A stretch of DNA of 6,618 bases from Defluviitaleaceae bacterium. Its GTDB lineage: Bacteria > Bacillota > Clostridia > Lachnospirales > WRAA01. A program made the translations under genes and the position numbers. The DNA is taken from the NCBI GenBank assembly GCA_009780445.1, contig WRAA01000116.1, positions 1 to 6,618 on the forward strand, written 5' to 3'. The notes beneath the pieces are model-generated. The model was not told the DNA's origin, made no database searches, and worked only from the letters and a program-made list of their open reading frames with translations. Numbering within the stretch: the stretch's first letter is position 1; the number at the start of each line of letters is the position of its first letter. Shown one piece after another: positions 1 through 5,556 of this stretch.

Positions 1-54
1 CTTGCGCGGCTGTTCGAGATGGCCGGGCTACATAAGATTATCAGCGTGAAGTGA
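1..54 (+). CDS. spoIIAA: Anti-sigma-F factor antagonist SpoIIAA, C-terminal end only
   Basis: Frame 1 is open from the window edge to a TGA at 52-54 and reads LARLFEMAGLHKIISVK. This resembles the end of the STAS domain of SpoIIAA-type antagonists, where an (L/V)F-x-(L/M)-(S/A)-GL-x-KII pattern forms the last helix and strand. In the known system, unphosphorylated SpoIIAA binds SpoIIAB and releases sigma-F; SpoIIAB inactivates it by phosphorylating a serine that lies upstream of this window. The stop is 10 nt before spoIIAB, whose SD overlaps the stop codon, so the two genes are clearly in one operon. Only 17 residues are visible, and the assignment leans heavily on the spoIIAB and sigF genes that follow. 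Confidence 0.85.
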   Translation, partial: LARLFEMAGLHKIISVK

Positions 55-64
55 GGGGAAAAGC

Positions 65-547
65 ATGAGCGAAGAATTGGGGGCAAACGAGGTTACGTTG
101 GTGATGGACGCTGTGTCTGTGAACGAAGGGCTGGCGCGGGTGTGCGCGGCGGCGTTTGTAATGCCGGTGAACCCTGATGTGTCGGAGCTTCAAGAACTGA
201 AGATGGCTGTGTCGGAAGCGGTGACAAACGCGGTTCTGCACGGATATTCGCAGGGCGCGGGCGCGCCGAGGCGGGACGGCGGCGCGTGCAAGGTGACGAT
301 GCACATGCGCCTTAGCGGGCGCGAAGTTACCATAAGCGTGCGCGATGAAGGTGTGGGCATAAGCGATTTAGGCCGCGCAAGGGAGCCGCTCTACTCCACA
401 TTGGCGCACGAAGAGCGGTCCGGCATGGGCTTCACCGTTATGGAATCCTTTATGGACGCAGTGGATGTTGTGTCTGCGCCCGGCAGTGGCACAGAGGTCG
501 TGATGCGAAAGAGGTTTGCCGATGGACAGAACTCTCCAACTAATTAA
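65..547 (+). CDS. spoIIAB: Anti-sigma-F factor and serine kinase SpoIIAB
   Basis: A 160-residue GHKL-type ATPase/kinase. In the known system it holds sigma-F inactive in the predivisional cell and mother cell, and phosphorylates SpoIIAA. Visible motifs: the N box at residues 47-61 (MAVSEAVTNAVLHGY), with Glu51 and Asn55 matching the catalytic Glu46 and Mg-binding Asn50 of the Bacillus subtilis protein; the G1 box RDEGVGISD at 93-101; the ATP-lid and G2 region ERSGMGF at 117-123; and a terminal GT-x-V segment near 142. Arg25, in NEGLARV, aligns with Arg20 of B. subtilis, a contact for sigma-F and SpoIIAA. The start is ATG 65 with SD GAGGGG at 53-58, 6 nt upstream. The protein is about 14 residues longer than the B. 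subtilis form (146). The excess includes a Gly/Arg-rich loop at about 62-76 and a few extra N-terminal residues. Its 3' end overlaps sigF by 26 bp. Confidence 0.97.
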   Translation: MSEELGANEVTLVMDAVSVNEGLARVCAAAFVMPVNPDVSELQELKMAVSEAVTNAVLHGYSQGAGAPRRDGGACKVTMHMRLSGREVTISVRDEGVGISDLGRAREPLYSTLAHEERSGMGFTVMESFMDAVDVVSAPGSGTEVVMRKRFADGQNSPTN

Positions 548-1238
548 GCGCGTGCAGGACGGCGACGAGGGCGCGAAGGAAGCCGTTATCGCCGAGAATC
601 AGGGGCTTGTGTGGTCCGTGGCGCGGCGGTTTCTCAACCGGGGGTATGAGGCGGACGACCTCTTCCAGATCGGCTCCATCGGCCTGCTCAAGAGCGTCTA
701 CAAGTTCAACACCAGCTACGAGGTTAAGTTTTCCACATATGCCGTACCCATGATCATGGGCGAGATCAAGCGGTTCCTGCGGGACGACGGCATGATCAAG
801 GTTTCGCGGCACCTGAAGGAACTTTCCGTGCGCGCCAAGTATTTCCAGGAGAAGCTGACGGCGGAACACGGCGGCGCGCCCACCATCACAGAGCTGGCCG
901 CCGCCTTGGAAGTTGATGCCGAAGAGCTTGTGCTGGCCATGGACGCGGGGCGCGAGGTTGAATCGCTCTACCAGACCGTACACAAGGGCGAACGCGAACC
1001 CGTCCTGCTGATAGACAAGCTCTGCGAGCGCGAGGCCGACGGCAGCAGTATCGACGACAACATCGCCATACGCCAGGTTATCGCCCAGCTAAAGCCCAAG
1101 GAGCAGCAGATCGTCTACATGCGCTACTTCCACGACAAAACGCAGAGCGAGATCGCCAAGGAGATTGGTGTATCCCAGGTTCAGATATCCCGCCTTGAAA
1201 AACGCATCCTCAAGACCATGCGCGAGAAGTTTGGCTAA
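522..1238 (+). CDS. sigF: RNA polymerase sporulation sigma factor sigma-F
   Basis: A 238-residue sigma-70 family factor of the SigF/SigG/SigB branch. Region 2 runs from about residue 28 to 100 and contains RRFLNRGYEADDLFQIG, FSTYAVPMI and RDDGMIKVSRHLKEL, which is typical of SigF and SigG. Region 3 covers about 100-180. Region 4 covers 190-238, with the helix-turn-helix TQSEIAKEIGVSQVQISRLE. Its position directly after spoIIAB makes it SigF rather than SigG. It drives early forespore genes once freed from SpoIIAB. The start is taken as ATG 522, because SD GAGGT at 511-515 lies 6 nt before it. The in-frame TTG at 516 would leave no SD spacing and adds only two residues. The SD and start lie inside spoIIAB (26-bp overlap), suggesting translational coupling. 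No terminator is visible after the stop. Confidence 0.97.
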   Translation: MDRTLQLIKRVQDGDEGAKEAVIAENQGLVWSVARRFLNRGYEADDLFQIGSIGLLKSVYKFNTSYEVKFSTYAVPMIMGEIKRFLRDDGMIKVSRHLKELSVRAKYFQEKLTAEHGGAPTITELAAALEVDAEELVLAMDAGREVESLYQTVHKGEREPVLLIDKLCEREADGSSIDDNIAIRQVIAQLKPKEQQIVYMRYFHDKTQSEIAKEIGVSQVQISRLEKRILKTMREKFG

Positions 1239-1279
1239 CACGCAATATGCCCGCCGCCGCGCGTGTTTGAAAAAATTGC

Positions 1280-1308
1280 TTGCGTGTGCGTGTGTTCTGT
1301 GGTACAAT
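1280..1308 (+). promoter_or_regulatory. Predicted extended -10 vegetative promoter for secG
   Basis: The -10 element is TACAAT at 1303-1308, one mismatch from TATAAT, preceded by TG at 1300-1301, which makes an extended -10 (TGgTACAAT). The best -35 at 17-nt spacing is TTGCGT at 1280-1285, a weak 3 of 6 match, so the extended -10 would carry most of the strength. Transcription should start near 1314-1316, leaving a leader of about 30 nt with SD GGAGG at 1330-1334. The spacer is an alternating GT/GC tract. The consensus match is seen; promoter activity is inferred. Confidence 0.7.
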
Positions 1309-1344
1309 CGTTGCAGAATACTAGATCTTGGAGGTAACGCGTAC

Positions 1345-1602
1345 ATGAGTCCACTGTTTATTCCGTTGGCAATTGTCTACATTGTGCTGTGCGTAGGCTT
1401 GATTGTGATAGTGCTGATGCAGAAGAAGCGTCAGGCAGGTCTTGGCGCGGGTCTTGCGGGCGGCGCGGCGACCGGAAGTTCGGGCGGCAGCTTCTACGAC
1501 AAGAACAAGAGCAATACGCTGGAAGGCAAGCTGGAGAAGTACACGAAGCTTGGCGGGGCGTTGTTCTTCGCGCTCTCGATGGTTCTCGGTCTGCTTGCAT
1601 AG
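1345..1602 (+). CDS. secG: Preprotein translocase subunit SecG
   Basis: An 85-residue membrane protein of the SecYEG translocon; SecG assists SecA-driven export across the cytoplasmic membrane. Two hydrophobic segments are seen at about residues 4-25 and 68-85. They flank a cytoplasmic Gly/Ala/Ser-rich loop starting with QKKRQAGLGAGLAGG, which matches the family signature (MQxxKxxGL...GG, then a segment like SFYxKNK). Length is normal for Gram-positive SecG (about 75-85). The start is ATG 1345, with SD GGAGG at 1330-1334, 10 nt upstream. The open frame extends upstream into sigF, but that part lies before the promoter and SD. It is followed after 11 nt by an intrinsic terminator. secG next to rnr is a familiar Bacillota arrangement; a carboxylesterase gene (yvaK) that separates them in Bacillus is absent here. 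Confidence 0.96.
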   Translation: MSPLFIPLAIVYIVLCVGLIVIVLMQKKRQAGLGAGLAGGAATGSSGGSFYDKNKSNTLEGKLEKYTKLGGALFFALSMVLGLLA

Positions 1603-1613
1603 CTTTCACAACC

Positions 1614-1639
1614 AAGGGGGATGTACGCCCCCTTTTTTT
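1614..1639 (+). terminator. Intrinsic terminator after secG
   Basis: A G5/C5 stem (GGGGG at 1616-1620, CCCCC at 1628-1632), extended by two A-T pairs, encloses a 7-nt loop and is followed by seven T residues (1633-1639). This is a textbook Rho-independent terminator. It would end the secG transcript, or partly attenuate read-through into rnr, which has no obvious promoter of its own between here and 1693. Confidence 0.88.
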
Positions 1640-1643
1640 GTAT

Positions 1644-1666
1644 TAGACCTCTTTCGAAAGGGTCTA
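1644..1666 (+). promoter_or_regulatory. Leader hairpin upstream of the rnr ribosome binding site
   Basis: TAGACC at 1644-1649 is the exact reverse complement of GGTCTA at 1661-1666. Between them, after one T, lies the perfect palindrome CTTTCGAAAG (1651-1660), which can continue the stem with a UCGA loop and a single bulged T. There is no T-run after it, so it is not a terminator. It ends 7 nt before the rnr SD and may affect rnr translation or mRNA stability. The structure is read from the sequence; any function is inferred. Confidence 0.55.
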
Positions 1667-1673
1667 TCATACC

Positions 1674-1680
1674 AAGGAGG
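1674..1680 (+). promoter_or_regulatory. Strong Shine-Dalgarno that decides the rnr start
   Basis: AAGGAGG at 1674-1680 is a near-perfect SD. The first in-frame start codon downstream is TTG at 1693, leaving a 12-nt spacing, longer than the usual 5-9. The next in-frame TTG (1699) is further away. The in-frame ATG at 1621 lies upstream of this SD and within the terminator loop, so it is not credible as a start. Confidence 0.75.
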
Positions 1681-1692
1681 AACACAGAAGAT

Positions 1693-3843
1693 TTGAAGTT
1701 GGATAGCAAGAATTATGCCGCGCAGAGGGCGAAGGTGCTGAAGGTTGTGGCGGACAAGGCCTATAGGCCGGTGAAGCCGAAGGCCCTGGCCGGCCTGATG
1801 GGCGTGCCGAGGCAGGAGCGCGGCGAGTTTAACAATGTGATAACGCGGATGGTGCGCGACGGCGACATTTCGGCCGGTGGCAACGGGTGTATCGGCCTGC
1901 CCAAGAGCCTTGGGCTGTACGCCGGAACGCTGTGCGCCACGCGCCACGGTTATGCGTTTGTGGTGCTGGAGGACGCGGAGCTGTCCGCGCGTATGGGCGA
2001 CATATTTGTGCCGGCCGGCGGCCTGGGCGCGGCGGCGCACAAGGACAGCGTGCTGTGCAAGGTGACTACGGCGGACGGATCGGGCAGACGCGCGGAGGGC
2101 GTGATCGTGCGCGTTGTCAAGAAGGGTTATGACAGCGTGGCGGGCGTGATGCGCGGCGGGATGTTTGTGCCGCAGGACACGCGCTTCGGCGGGCGGCTGG
2201 AAGTGGCCGCGGCGGACGCGCGTGGTGCGCTGGACGGCGACATGGTAATGGCGAGCGTATCGCCGCGCAGGGCGGTTGTGCGGGAGGTGCTTGGCCGCGC
2301 GGACGCGCCCGGGGTGGACGTCTTGGCCATTGTGCGGATGCACGGCATACCGCATGAGTGGAACGACGAGACGCTGGCGGAGGCCGCGGCCGTGTCCTCC
2401 GTAATGGACGAGGCCGACGCGCGGGGGCGTGTGGATCTGCGGGGAAGCCGCACCATCACAATTGACGGCGAGGACACAAAGGACGTAGACGACGCCGTTA
2501 CGCTGGAGCGTTTGGGCGACGGAAGCTTTCGCCTGGGTGTGCATATCGCCGACGTTGCGCACTATGTGCGGCGGGGCTGTGCCATAGACCGCACGGCGCG
2601 GGAACGCGGCACGTCGGTGTACCTTGCCGACCGCGTGATACCCATGCTGCCGCCGGTGTTAAGCAATGGAATATGTTCGCTGAACGCGGGAACGGACAGG
2701 CTCGCGCTAAGCTGTATCATGGACATTGACGGCAGCGGCAAGGTTGTGGCACACACCATTGCCGAGAGCGTGATCCACATCGACCGCGCCATCAGCTACG
2801 GCGTTGTGGACGATATTCTGACGCACGGAGAGGATTGCGCGGCAACTGCGCAGTACGCCGAGTTTGTGCCGATGCTGCGCGAAATGGCGGAGCTTGCGGG
2901 CGTGCTGCGGCGCAAGCGTCTTGCGCGGGGCAGTATCGAGTTCGGCTTTCCCGAGGCGAAGATCGCCTTGGACGCGCAAGGCCGCCCCACAAGCATAACC
3001 GCCCGCGTGCGCAGCGCGGCTACGGGTATTATCGAAGAATGTATGATCGCGGCCAACGAAACCGTGGCCGAGGAATATGCCTGGCGCGACGTGCCGTTTG
3101 TCTACCGCACCCACGAAGAGCCAAACGAGGAGGACATCCGCGGGCTTAACGACTTCCTGCGCGGCTTCGGCCACAGCATCAAGACATCGAAGGGGCGGGG
3201 GCAGGACGCGCCGCGCACAGTCAGCCCGCGCGCGGTGTCCAACTTGCTGGGCAAGGCCGCGGACACCCCGGAGCATCCGCTCATCAGTCGCATGGTGCTG
3301 CGCAGTATGCGCCAGGCGCGTTACACCGCGGAGAATATCGGCCACTTCGGCCTTGCGTCCAAGTTTTACACGCACTTCACTTCGCCGATACGCCGCTATC
3401 CTGATCTGACCATTCACCGCGCAATCAAGGCGACGCTTGGCGGCAAGCAGGCACGCGGCGGCAGGGGGCTGGAAAAGCTCTGCGCCGACTGTTCCGCAAG
3501 CGAACGCCGCGCCGAAGCCTGCGAGCGTGATGTGGCCGCGCTGAAGAAGGCGCAGTACATGCTGGACAAGGTTGGCCAAACCTTCGACGGAATCATCAGC
3601 GGCGTGACGAAGCACGGTATCTATGTGGAGCTTGCAAACACCGTGGAAGGCATGATCAGCGCGATGCTCCTGCCGCAGGGATATGTTTTTGTGCCGGAAC
3701 GCCTGTGCTACAGCTCCCGCGGCGGGCGCGACTATGCCATGGGCGGCGCGATAACCATCGAGGTGGCAAGCGTCGAGATCGAGGACACACCACGAATCAA
3801 CTTCGCCTTGGGAGAACATTCCCGCGCGAATGAGATATACTAA
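1693..3843 (+). CDS. rnr: Ribonuclease R (3'-5' exoribonuclease)
   Basis: A 716-residue RNase II/R family enzyme that degrades structured RNA processively from the 3' end and takes part in mRNA and rRNA quality control. Domains in order: a winged-helix N-terminus (about 5-70), two cold-shock domains (about 75-240), the RNB catalytic domain (about 250-580) and a C-terminal S1 domain (about 627-707). The metal-binding aspartates are intact in the DGEDTKDVDDA motif (Asp258, Asp264, Asp266, Asp267), and the RNB signature TSPIRRYPDL is at 563-572. The winged helix supports RNase R over RNase II. The start is TTG 1693, after SD AAGGAGG. The protein is shorter than the B. subtilis enzyme (779) and lacks a long basic C-terminal tail, ending 9-10 residues after the last S1 strand. 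No frameshift is seen. hpf follows after 19 nt. The smpB gene that often follows rnr in Bacillota is not here. Confidence 0.96.
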   Translation: MKLDSKNYAAQRAKVLKVVADKAYRPVKPKALAGLMGVPRQERGEFNNVITRMVRDGDISAGGNGCIGLPKSLGLYAGTLCATRHGYAFVVLEDAELSARMGDIFVPAGGLGAAAHKDSVLCKVTTADGSGRRAEGVIVRVVKKGYDSVAGVMRGGMFVPQDTRFGGRLEVAAADARGALDGDMVMASVSPRRAVVREVLGRADAPGVDVLAIVRMHGIPHEWNDETLAEAAAVSSVMDEADARGRVDLRGSRTITIDGEDTKDVDDAVTLERLGDGSFRLGVHIADVAHYVRRGCAIDRTARERGTSVYLADRVIPMLPPVLSNGICSLNAGTDRLALSCIMDIDGSGKVVAHTIAESVIHIDRAISYGVVDDILTHGEDCAATAQYAEFVPMLREMAELAGVLRRKRLARGSIEFGFPEAKIALDAQGRPTSITARVRSAATGIIEECMIAANETVAEEYAWRDVPFVYRTHEEPNEEDIRGLNDFLRGFGHSIKTSKGRGQDAPRTVSPRAVSNLLGKAADTPEHPLISRMVLRSMRQARYTAENIGHFGLASKFYTHFTSPIRRYPDLTIHRAIKATLGGKQARGGRGLEKLCADCSASERRAEACERDVAALKKAQYMLDKVGQTFDGIISGVTKHGIYVELANTVEGMISAMLLPQGYVFVPERLCYSSRGGRDYAMGGAITIEVASVEIEDTPRINFALGEHSRANEIY

Positions 3844-3862
3844 CGACGAAAGAGGGATAAAC

Positions 3863-4402
3863 ATGCGCTATGAGTACATCGGCAAGCAGATCAATGTGAC
3901 GGACGGCCTGAAGGCCAAGGTGGAGGAAAAACTGGGCAAGCTGGAGCGCGTAGTACCGGCGGACAGCGTGGCACGCGTACTGCTCACACTTGTGAAGAAC
4001 GTGAACATCGTGGAAGTTACCATTCCCTTAAACGGCCGCAACCTGCGGGCGCAGACCAAGCACGAAGATCTGATGTCCGCCGTGGACGCGGTTGTGGACA
4101 TCTTGCAGAAGCAGATGGAGAAGTACAAGGGGCGTTTGCAGTCTAAGAAAAAGCGCGACAGCCGCTTCAAGGCCGAATATGACGTGGCCTTCGCCGCCCA
4201 GGCAGAGGCCGAAGAACAGCCGGTTCTGATCAACCGCACAAAACGCTTCGCGCTCAAGCCTATGGACGCGGAAGAGGCCGTTATCGAGATGGAACTGATC
4301 GGGCACAGCTTCTATGTGTTCAAGAACGCATCCACCGACGAGGTAAACGTGGTGTACAGGCAGTCGGGCGGAGAATATGGGCTGATCGAGCCCGAGTTCT
4401 AA
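3863..4402 (+). CDS. hpf: Ribosome hibernation-promoting factor, long form
   Basis: A 179-residue long-form HPF. In the known family the N-terminal domain binds the 30S decoding region and the C-terminal domain dimerises, giving inactive 100S ribosome pairs in stationary phase or stress. The N-terminal S30AE domain spans about 1-93 (IGKQINVTDGLKAKVEEKL, then VEVTIPLNG and DILQKQMEKYKGRL). A charged linker (about 94-118) follows, then the C-terminal domain (about 119-179) with RTKRFALKPMDAEEAVIEME and FYVFKNASTDEVNVVYRQ, characteristic of the long type. The start is ATG 3863, with SD AGAGGG at 3851-3856, 6 nt upstream. An in-frame ATG at 3830 overlaps rnr and adds 11 residues absent from the family. 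It lies 19 nt after rnr and 1 nt before rdgB, so it is probably co-transcribed with both. Confidence 0.97.
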   Translation: MRYEYIGKQINVTDGLKAKVEEKLGKLERVVPADSVARVLLTLVKNVNIVEVTIPLNGRNLRAQTKHEDLMSAVDAVVDILQKQMEKYKGRLQSKKKRDSRFKAEYDVAFAAQAEAEEQPVLINRTKRFALKPMDAEEAVIEMELIGHSFYVFKNASTDEVNVVYRQSGGEYGLIEPEF

Positions 4403-4403
4403 G

Positions 4404-5018
4404 ATGGGTTCGCCAAGAACGCGGCTGCTGGCGGCGACGACCAACAGGGGCAAACTGCCGGAGATCCGCGACATTATGGCGGACTCCGGCTTTGACGTGC
4501 TGTGCCTGGGCGACGCGCTGGAGCTGGGTTTGCTCGCCGCCATACCGGATGTTGCGGAGGACACAGGCACATTCGAGGGTAACGCGCGCAAGAAGGCTCT
4601 GGAGATAACGCGGCTGGCGGGGGTGCCTGTGCTGGCGGATGATTCAGGGCTGGAGATAGACTTTCTGGGCGGGATGCCCGGCGTGGAGTCCGCCTTCTTC
4701 ATGGGCAGGGACACGCCCTACGAAATCCGCAACCGCCACATCATGGACCTGCTGCGGGACATCCCCACGGCGCGGCGCACGGCTCGTTTTACGTGCGTGA
4801 TCGCCGTGGCGTACCCGCGCGGCGCGGTGGTCACTGCCCGCGGGGTCTGCGAAGGTTTTATCGCGGAGGTGCCGACGGGCGGCGGCGGCTTCGGCTACGA
4901 CCCGGTGTTCTTCGTGCCGAGCCTTGGCAAGACATTCGGCCAGGCCAGCCGGGACGAAAAGAACGCCGTGAGCCACAGGGCGTTGGCACTGCGCAAGATG
5001 AGGGAACTGCTGACATGA
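4404..5018 (+). CDS. rdgB: XTP/dITP diphosphatase, RdgB/HAM1 family
   Basis: A 204-residue nucleotide pool-cleansing enzyme. The family hydrolyses ITP, dITP and XTP to the monophosphate and pyrophosphate, keeping deaminated purines out of DNA and RNA. Motifs: ATTNRGKLPEI near the N-terminus (residues 11-21, nucleotide binding), FEGNARKKA (57-65), ADDSGLEID with the catalytic aspartate pair (78-86), GGFGYDPVF (161-169) and SHRALAL (190-196). Length is normal for the family. ATG 4404 lies one base after the hpf stop (TAAGATG) with no recognisable SD, so translation probably depends on termination-reinitiation from hpf. Residues 95-101 (ESAFFMG) differ from the usual YSAR(Y/F)xG. Its stop overlaps the next gene. 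rdgB followed by a YfcE-type gene is also the B. subtilis order (ysnA-ysnB). Confidence 0.96.
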   Translation: MGSPRTRLLAATTNRGKLPEIRDIMADSGFDVLCLGDALELGLLAAIPDVAEDTGTFEGNARKKALEITRLAGVPVLADDSGLEIDFLGGMPGVESAFFMGRDTPYEIRNRHIMDLLRDIPTARRTARFTCVIAVAYPRGAVVTARGVCEGFIAEVPTGGGGFGYDPVFFVPSLGKTFGQASRDEKNAVSHRALALRKMRELLT

Positions 5019-5485
5019 AGATACTGGTCATGAGCGATTCACACGGAGACATTGTGAGCGTGCGGGGGATCCTGCGCAGACACGCGGGGCATGTCGGCGG
5101 CGTTGTCCACTTGGGAGACGGTTATGCGGATATCGTGGAGGCTGCGCGTGAATTTCCGCATATCGCCCTCTACGCCGTTGCGGGAAACTGCGACGACTGC
5201 CCGGGCGCACCCGAAAAGCTGGTGTTCGGCATAGGCGGCACAACGGTCCTAGCCGCCCACGGACACCACTACAACGTAAAAACGTCTTTCGACCGTTTAT
5301 GCTATGCCGCGCAGGAGGCCGGGGCAGATCTCTGCCTCTTCGGCCACACGCACCGCGCCGAATCCTTCGAATACGCCGGCGCGACCTTCCTGAACCCCGG
5401 CGCAGTACTCGCGCCGCACGGCGGCAAGCCCAAGTACGCCATAATCGACACGGCCGCCGCGCCTGTCGGGATAGAGTTTTGCTAA
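5015..5485 (+). CDS. YfcE/MJ0936-type metallophosphoesterase
   Basis: A 156-residue calcineurin-like phosphoesterase of the YfcE/YsnB/MJ0936 family; characterised relatives hydrolyse phosphodiesters with two bound metals, but the physiological substrate is not established. The metal ligands are all visible: Asp8 and His10 (SDSHGD), Asp35 (HLGDG), Asn58 (VAGNCD), His82 (AAHGHHY) and His111/His113 (FGHTHRAE). NPGA at 127-130 is also typical. Length matches the family (about 155-175). The start is ATG 5015 in an ATGA overlap with the rdgB stop; a weak SD AGGG at 5001-5004 lies 10 nt upstream. A longer in-frame opening into rdgB (from 4793) is not used. It is the last gene of the rnr-hpf-rdgB cluster, followed 14 nt later by a terminator. 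Confidence 0.93.
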   Translation: MKILVMSDSHGDIVSVRGILRRHAGHVGGVVHLGDGYADIVEAAREFPHIALYAVAGNCDDCPGAPEKLVFGIGGTTVLAAHGHHYNVKTSFDRLCYAAQEAGADLCLFGHTHRAESFEYAGATFLNPGAVLAPHGGKPKYAIIDTAAAPVGIEFC

Positions 5486-5499
5486 GACCTAGAGACAAC

Positions 5500-5537
5500 A
5501 AAAAACGAGAGACGGCTGCTGCCTTCTCTCGTTTTTT
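5500..5537. terminator. Bidirectional intrinsic terminator between convergent genes
   Basis: A perfect 13-bp inverted repeat: AAAAAACGAGAGA (5500-5512) and TCTCTCGTTTTTT (5525-5537). After one mismatch it continues inward as GGC/GCC (5514-5516 and 5521-5523) around a TGCT loop. On the plus strand the hairpin ends in six T residues and terminates the phosphodiesterase operon. On the minus strand the A tract becomes the T-run and terminates groL. It lies 14 nt after the plus-strand stop and 19 nt after the groL stop. Confidence 0.93.
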
Positions 5538-5556
5538 GCTGCGGAGCGGGGCAGGG

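Noticed and set aside
1238..1287. 8-bp inverted repeat ACACGCAA / TTGCGTGT as a sigF terminator
   Set aside because: The arms are 34 nt apart, the stem is short and no T-run follows, so it does not qualify as an intrinsic terminator.
1638..1670. Possible own promoter for rnr with TATCAT at 1665-1670
   Set aside because: No -35 lies at proper spacing, and a start from it would fall at or within the SD; the sequence is better explained as the right arm of the leader hairpin.
1606..2562. Long minus-strand open frame (318 codons) opposite the start of rnr
   Set aside because: It runs antisense to a well-supported rnr, its translation is low-complexity and His/Arg/Ala-rich with no recognisable domain, and it is explained by G+C-rich codon use on the other strand.
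3808..3841. Possible promoter for hpf with TATACT at 3836-3841
   Set aside because: The only TTG-containing -35 candidate (3808-3813) is 22 nt away and no extended -10 is present, so the match is probably chance in the rnr 3' end.
3830..3862. Earlier in-frame ATG for hpf overlapping the rnr stop
   Set aside because: The SD AGAGGG at 3851-3856 fits ATG 3863, and HPF family proteins begin at the equivalent of MRYEYIGKQ.
2707..3864. Long minus-strand open frame (385 codons) opposite the second half of rnr
   Set aside because: It has the same character as the previous one: a shadow of rnr with no domain, no SD-backed start and no neighbours on that strand.
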